NCBI GenBank assembly: GCA_007258455.2
Contig: VDFB02193867.1
Coordinates: 529,628,071 to 529,692,070 of the forward strand
Origin: Sequoia sempervirens
Lineage: Eukaryota > Streptophyta > Pinopsida > Cupressales > Cupressaceae
Reading direction: 5' to 3'
Length of the DNA stretch: 64,000 nt
The translations under genes and the position numbers were made by a program. This document shows positions 58,501 to 64,000 of this stretch, piece by piece (within the stretch, counting starts at the first letter, position 1; each line of letters opens with the position of its first letter). The notes below the pieces were generated by a model that did no database searches, was not told the DNA's origin, and saw only the letters and a list, made by a program, of their open reading frames with translations.

Positions 58501-60795
58501 GTTAGCTTAATTTATTATGTAATTTTCTCCACTAGAAAAATATTTAATCCCATATTTCTTCTTCTCTAGAAATTGACATCCAAGAGTCATAGAATGAGCC
58601 GCTTTAGAATCATAACTCCAAGCAAGAAAATCATCTTCCTCCAAAGAAAAAATAGACCGATACTTAAAAATAGATGAGTGAGTATCTCAAGCTTCAAGTG
58701 AATGCCTTGTACACTAACTACTAGAATCCTTCCAACAATATATCCAAGAATTCCCTAAAAAGACGAGAAGTTTCAAAATCAACCACAATTGACTAGGCAA
58801 CTTCTTGAAAAATATCAATAAATGAGTAAAGAAGAGAATTAAGAAGAACAAATTAACACATTAAGATTACAAGGAGCATTCCCAAAAATTGATTTATGAT
58901 ATTTTTTATAATTCAAAAGAGTCCTTCCTTGACTATGACAACTCCTCTATTAAGAGTACCCAAACTATTGAACCTTTTCCACACGAATCCATCCTTACAA
59001 TATGTTCATTAGAAACACCACACAAATACTTGTCATTAAGAATTCTAGCTTAAAGTGTAATTTAGCCGCGAAAGCTTGACTATAAAGTTAAATTTGTCAA
59101 ATGCAAAAACCACAATACCATTTCGATTGATGAATCTGTTTCATATTAATATTAATCGTTATTCTAAAATGGTTATTAAATTTTTGTTATTCAGTAAAAT
59201 TTATTTTTGAAACCTTTGAATGAATTCTTATATTAAAACTTTTGGATTTCCACAATTCTTGGTATTATGTAATAATTTTCTAGATTTGACTGAATTTTTG
59301 AATGTCGACAGAGATACGGAGGATTAATGTTGTCGTCCGCTCTTCTGAAATCTTTGAATGAATTCTTATATTAAAACTATTGAATTAAATTTGACTGAAT
59401 TCTTGCATGTCTAACATATATACGGGGGAATTAATGTTGTCAGTACGGAAGCTTCATTAATAGCTCTCTGTGTAGCCATGTTTTCAGACTTCATTTCATA
59501 TACTCTTGACAACAAACAAGCACGGAATATTTATATCTCGGATACGTCGCATTTATTTCATTATATGGAAAAACGCTTGCTCCGAACATCTACACCGTTG
59601 AGGCAAATACAATTGTAGCCTATATTACGCAATCGCTCATCTCGAAGTAGAGACTCAAATAACTGGTGTACTAAATGTAATCGATTCGGTGCCTTGAATG
59701 AGCGCTTAAAAAACGTAAGAGAGCAGGTCAAAATGGACAAGTCTTACATTATTTGCGTATACATCAATCGTCATTTGTATGATCATCTCTCGTCGTTAGA
59801 ATATAAAATTTCTTTTTTGATAGATCGTGGTCCTACCCCTATTATTTCAAGGGTGGACGAGGAGAGTAGGTAGATGTGAATTATTATTCGTACTTGTGAT
59901 GTCTTCCTCTGCAGGCTACAGAACTATTGTGATGAATTTTCAAGTCCTTGAGCACGAGATCAATCAATGATTTGTTTCGATTATTTCTTATCCGGACTTT
60001 ATTTGACCTAAAAAAAAAAATCTTCATGAAGAAATTTTACTTCTTATCAGTGCTTTAATGTCGTTTGGAGTCAGATTTGTCAGACTATATTGTCAAGGAG
60101 CTGTCATACTTTTTAATATTTTAGGTACCTTACCAGCATATTTTCAATAATCTGACATGGAAGGAGGGAGCAACTGCTGTGTTATTTCCATTAGATATGT
60201 GGCAGCTTCACAACTTAAACACGTGCTAACCAAGATATCAACACGTAGCAGCTTGCAGCTTAACACCGAGCCTTTGCAACCTCGTTAATGTGTGACTATG
60301 TTCAGTATAATAGAATATCCTGCTTTTATTTTTACAACCTACTGTAGCCATGAACTAGGTCAATTGTTTCTGAAATTTACATTTTATTGGCATCTCCTTA
60401 TAATATAGCCGACAATTTCACTTTGAGGAGCATGTTTCAATTCAAAGTAAAAGTTTTAAATTGTATTAATTATGTTTTTCTCATTAGTTAGATAATAGTT
60501 GAATGGTTAAATTTGTAAAAGATGTATAACTTCATAAAATAGGCATTCAATGATTGTGTAGGCAGATTTGTTGAAATTGGAAAATGTGTCATAAGATATT
60601 ATAGTTAGATGCTTAAATGTCTAAAAGATTTATAACTTTGTAAAAGAGACGTGAAAATAATGAAAATGAAATGATTAAATAAATGAAAGGGAACTTCAAT
60701 TAAATTGGTATTAAAATGTAAATATGTGCAAACATACATTTTGAATATATATAGAATTTTGAAAATATAGTTAACTTGGAATGTTAATTTATATC
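55590..60795. other. About 5 kb without a recognisable gene
   Basis: AT-rich. Two local duplications stand out. One is a block around AAAAAAAGTTATGC(G/A)TTATACGGT at 57575-57670 and 57750-57842. The other is a block TTTGAATGAATTCTTATATTAAAAC...TTAATGTTGTC at 59214-59333 and 59351-59439. No convincing open frame, terminal repeat or RNA gene was seen. Confidence 0.5.
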
Positions 60796-61876
60796 TGGAT
60801 ACACCTAAAAATGGTCTGGATAATCTAATCTAATTAAAGACAATTTATTTAATTAATTGACATTTAATTCATCTATTTATAAATAAATAGATATATTTAT
60901 TTACATAGTTCATATTCTAATTCTTCTATCTTAATCGCATTCTTCCATCTTAATTAAATAAACAAATTCAAATAGTTTGTTTTATTTAATTATCACATTT
61001 TTCCATATTAATTAAATAGACAACTTTGAATAGTTTGTTTTATTTAATTATCTTTCCTCCAATTAAATTCAAATATTAAATTGGAATTTTGTCACATGTC
61101 TTCTAACTTTTTCCTCTTTCCAACTCATCAAATGGCTCAACAAAATTGAAAGTTTCAAATATATTTAATTATGATTTATCTCCCACAAATGTTGGAACAA
61201 ACTTAAGAGACTTTGCTCTTTTCCTCCATTTATTCATCCTAGTCACTTGGTAGAATGTTTTATTAAAAAAAACACTCTCCTTGATCTTCTCCAACTTCTT
61301 CATCCTCCACCATCGATTCCTTTAGATCAAATCTAGACCCTTGTTTGCTGCCACATCACACTATACTTTAGAAAATCTATAAATACAACATCATTCTACA
61401 ACAAATGGATCCCAACTTTGAGCAATCTTACTCTGCAGAAATTACATTTGAGCTTTTGAGCATTTAGCAATTAGGCATTTTAGAAGAATATTAGCATAAA
61501 CATGGCTTTAATATTAGTTGCATCTTAGATATCATAACAGTTGTCATACAACATTTCTATCACAACATTTAACATCATATCATTATCATATCCTTATCAC
61601 GACATCATTATTATTTAGCAATCATCATCTAGGAATAGATTCATTGCATTTCCAACATCTCATTCTTCAAGTTGTCATTCTAACAATCATAGAGCATACA
61701 CAATCTGAGAGCCATTGTGATTTAATGAATCCTTGAGGATAGAGAACAATGAGACGACATTAAGAGATTTCTTATTTTGATTTGATTATTGTATTTGAAT
61801 TCTCTAATATAATGTCTCATTGATTGTGTTGTATTACTTATTTTGCACTCACACTTTACAATACATACACGATACA
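60796..61876 (+). repeat. 5' LTR of a third Tat-type element
   Basis: Begins TGGATACACCTAAAAATGGTC, similar to the start of the young element's LTR (TGTAGACACCTAAAAATGAC), and contains the same kind of AT palindromes (about 60945-61060). Ends ..ACGATACA at 61876. A primer site follows at 61880. Confidence 0.8.
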
Positions 61877-61879
61877 TTT

Positions 61880-61898
61880 TGGCACCCACCGTGGGGCC
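61880..61898 (+). other. Primer binding site of the third Tat element
   Basis: TGGCACCCACCGTGGGGCC three bases after the LTR end. A TGGCRCCCACCGTGGGG site is widespread in plant Ty3/gypsy elements as I recall. Confidence 0.75.
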
Positions 61899-61956
61899 TA
61901 GCCTCGATTTTTTTAACAATTTTTGGAAAGTGTGCTTATAGATCTAGACATGAACT

Positions 61957-62203
61957 TCTTTTAGTGCAACCGTGATTTCTTTTGTTGCATATGAAACATC
62001 TTTTAGCGCATCCAGACCCTATTATAGCTTATATGAGACATCTTTCAATGCATTCCGCTCATATTTTAGTGCATACAAGGGTTCTTTTAGCGCATTTAAT
62101 TGATATTTTAGTGCATTTAGTTGATATTTAGTCCATTTAGTTGATCTTTTAGTGCATCTATTGAATCTTTTAGCACATATAGTTAATGTTGTAGCACATC
62201 TAG
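61957..62203 (+). promoter_or_regulatory. 21-bp-spaced leader motif array of the third Tat element
   Basis: Twelve motifs TTTAG(C/T)GCATNNA; the CAT-type word starts at 61967, 61988, 62009, 62028, 62051, 62072, 62093, 62114, 62134, 62155, 62176 and 62197, most steps exactly 21 bp. It lies within 100 bp of the primer site, the same relative place as array A of the young element, with a related but distinct core (GCGCAT versus CGCANNTG). Confidence 0.8.
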
Positions 62204-63270
62204 ATTATTTTGCAGAAATTCAAAATTTTGAGATCTAATCAATACTTTTTGTGTTGCAGCTGCTTAATAATGTTATCAAAGATAATTATCTGAAACTACT
62301 AATGGTGTTTACATGGGTTGGAGCTATTATTGCTTTCTTTTGATTAAATTAGGCACCTAACTTAATTAAAAAGTTAATGAACCCCTTGTCTATTAGGTTT
62401 GAAAAGTGATAGGCCTATGCTCTCCCCTTCACTAGGTGATCAAAATGTCAGACTCTCTCATTTATTTTATGCATTAACACTTTTAAAAGCCCTATTGTAG
62501 TGGGAAAAATTAATCACCCTATGAGAATGATCTAAGTGGGAACAACTAAATCCAAGTTTTCTAACCCACTATAATCAAAAGTGAATATGAAGAAACTCAT
62601 GGTTCAATAGTAGTGTGCAAAATAACCATCCCCAAAGCCTTTATTCTAAAGGTTGGGAGGTCTCCTGAGGGAATTTATCATTTGTCACACTGAACAAAAA
62701 CCCATACTACAAACTTTAAGTGTATAAGCCAGCAGAGTTAGTTAATGAGCATTTGTAATATCACGGTGCAAGGGAAGGGAAGAATCTACCTCAAAGATAC
62801 TCATCATATAACTATCAGGGATTACTAGCCAAAAGTGGAGGATTCGACTTTGGTTAAGACATGGGAAAGGAAAAATCACAAGTTCCCTCTAGGGGGTGAC
62901 AGTTATGTGAAGTAACATAGTTTTAAGATGTGGGCTGTGATATTACAGGTGACCCTTGACATTAGGACTACTTGATCTATTTTCTTTTGTGCTATACCCG
63001 TGGAAATTAAAGGAATCATACTAGATTCTTGAACATACAATCAATGTTTAATTCATAGATTTGAAACAACTATTTTACAACTTGATGTTGTGCTTGAAGT
63101 CATTTTTTAAAGAAATCATCCATTTAAAGCACTTAATTCACATAATTCACAAGCAAGACAACCCAACAAAAAATCATTGATCAGAAGATTATTCCCTACA
63201 AACATCCATTTCACTGATTAAAAGAAAAATAACCAAACAAAATACCAAAACAGTGAACAATTTCTAGTTT
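62204..63270 (+). other. Leader of the third Tat element between its arrays
   Basis: Non-coding, distantly similar to 26225-27417 of the young element (AGATACTCATCA near 62797 against AGATACTCACTA near 27023, and similar GATCAnAA words near 62440 and 26620). No ORF recognised. Confidence 0.45.
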
Positions 63271-63340
63271 GGCACATACATTCCCTATGTTGGTGCATAC
63301 AAAACATTTCCTAATGCATCTATGATGCAGGAGCATCCAG
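63271..63340 (+). promoter_or_regulatory. Second leader array of the third Tat element, truncated
   Basis: GCACATACA, GTGCATACA, ATGCATCTA and AGCATCCAG with CAT starts at 63274, 63296, 63317 and 63334. Position about 1.1 kb after the first array parallels array B. It is cut short by the LTR-like sequence at 63358. Confidence 0.5.
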
Positions 63341-63357
63341 TGGTGTAAGGGCAATTT

Positions 63358-64000
63358 TGTATCACCCAAAAATAGTTAAATTTCAAGTTTCTCAGTTCTT
63401 AGATGTTTTTACATTTTTGGATACCCTTTTCATCATAATGAAATTTCCAATTTACAGTTTTTATTTTCTATTCATGGGTTGAAAGATATTGCAGTTTGAG
63501 TTTCCCATATTTGCACATGAAAATCTTTCGAGTTGGATTTGAGGCACTTAGAGCTTCCGGAATGGCCCTGAAACTTGCCAAAATTGGCATAGAAAATTTT
63601 GAGCGTGTTCTTGACTTTGAGACTTTTCCAACGGTTCACGAATCAGAGCCCCGGATCAAAAGTTATGGCCCTGGGAAGTTGGCGCACTTTCTAAAAAATA
63701 CAATTGCAAATGTTCTTTTGAAATTTGAACTTCAAGTTGTAATTTTCGGTGCCAAACTGCCTAAAACTCAAATTTGAATGTTGTTTTGGCTCCAAACTAA
63801 GGAGGAGCTCTATTTATGGGCAGGTTTCTAATTTTTGGGTAACTTTTTGGGGACAAGCTCGCATATTGCGAAAGGGTTATTCTGTAGCTTTCTGTAACTT
63901 GCATGTGTTGTAGAACTTGGGGATTTGAGATCCTCTGCATGTAAGAAGCTCCATTTTCTGAATAATAAAATTATTCTCTTGTTTGCGGGTTATTTTCTTT
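63358..64000 (+). repeat. LTR-like sequence running off the window
   Basis: Starts TGTATCACCC right after the truncated array. The last 250 bp have CTCTATTTATGGGCAGG (TATA-like on plus), then a transcript-like segment with GAATAATAAAATTATTCTC near 63959. This looks like U3-R-U5 of an LTR inserted in the third Tat leader. No second copy is in the window, so the call rests on signals only. Confidence 0.4.

Overview
The window is plant nuclear DNA, AT-rich and dominated by transposable elements. I infer a gymnosperm (conifer-like) genome from very large Tat-type LTR elements, low gene density and plant-only protein families. That placement is inference; no marker gene settles it. Only one gene looks intact: an intronless L-type lectin receptor kinase on the minus strand (48648-50882). 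All boundaries, identities and reading frames were judged by eye, without alignments or searches.

Layout. 1-10.5 kb holds a tandem satellite (period about 357 bp, 237-1828), a degenerate array of about 300-bp repeats (4010-5130), a broken spliced gene of unknown type on the minus strand (about 7740-9080), and an intron-less broken copy of the Paf1-complex subunit CTR9/VIP6 (9132-10270). 10513-17165 is a non-autonomous LTR element on the minus strand with 1.8-kb LTRs. 17255-18516 is a single LTR with an initiator-Met-type primer site, followed by another CTR9 fragment, a terminal-inverted-repeat element and a CACTA-like end.

The centre is a nest of two Ty3/gypsy Tat-lineage retrotransposons. 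An old one keeps RNase H and integrase (20359-22533), an antisense plant-mobile-domain (PMD) gene and a probable 3' LTR (44801-46773). A younger 19.1-kb element (24399-43515; LTRs about 98% identical; target duplication GTTCC) is inserted inside that antisense PMD gene. The younger element has the same plan: gag, protease with G-patch, RT, RNase H, archaeal-type RNase H and integrase on plus, then a separately promoted, spliced PMD gene on minus, starting just inside the 3' LTR. Coding parts are broken in many places.

46.9-64 kb holds a copia RT remnant, the lectin kinase, a LINE 3' end, a complete non-autonomous copia-type element (52341-55584; target duplication AAAAT) carrying a lectin-domain fragment, about 5 kb of plain AT-rich DNA, and the 5' LTR plus leader of a third Tat element (from 60796), which is itself interrupted by a further LTR-like sequence at 63358.

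Main discovery candidate: the Tat elements carry clusters of short motifs spaced at a regular 19-21 bp. In the young element the motif is CGCANNTG. It occurs twice just after the primer site, again 1.2 kb later, and about 20 times inside the intron of the antisense PMD gene. In every cluster it has the same orientation relative to its own transcript. The third element has a 21-bp-spaced array at the matching leader positions with a different motif, and the old element has a 20-bp-spaced array with yet another motif in the matching PMD intron. Conserved position and phasing, element-specific motif, and sharing between distant sites of one element suggest a co-evolving trans-acting factor; the antisense PMD protein is one candidate. 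The same elements also carry families of small hairpins with covarying stems after integrase and in the LTRs.
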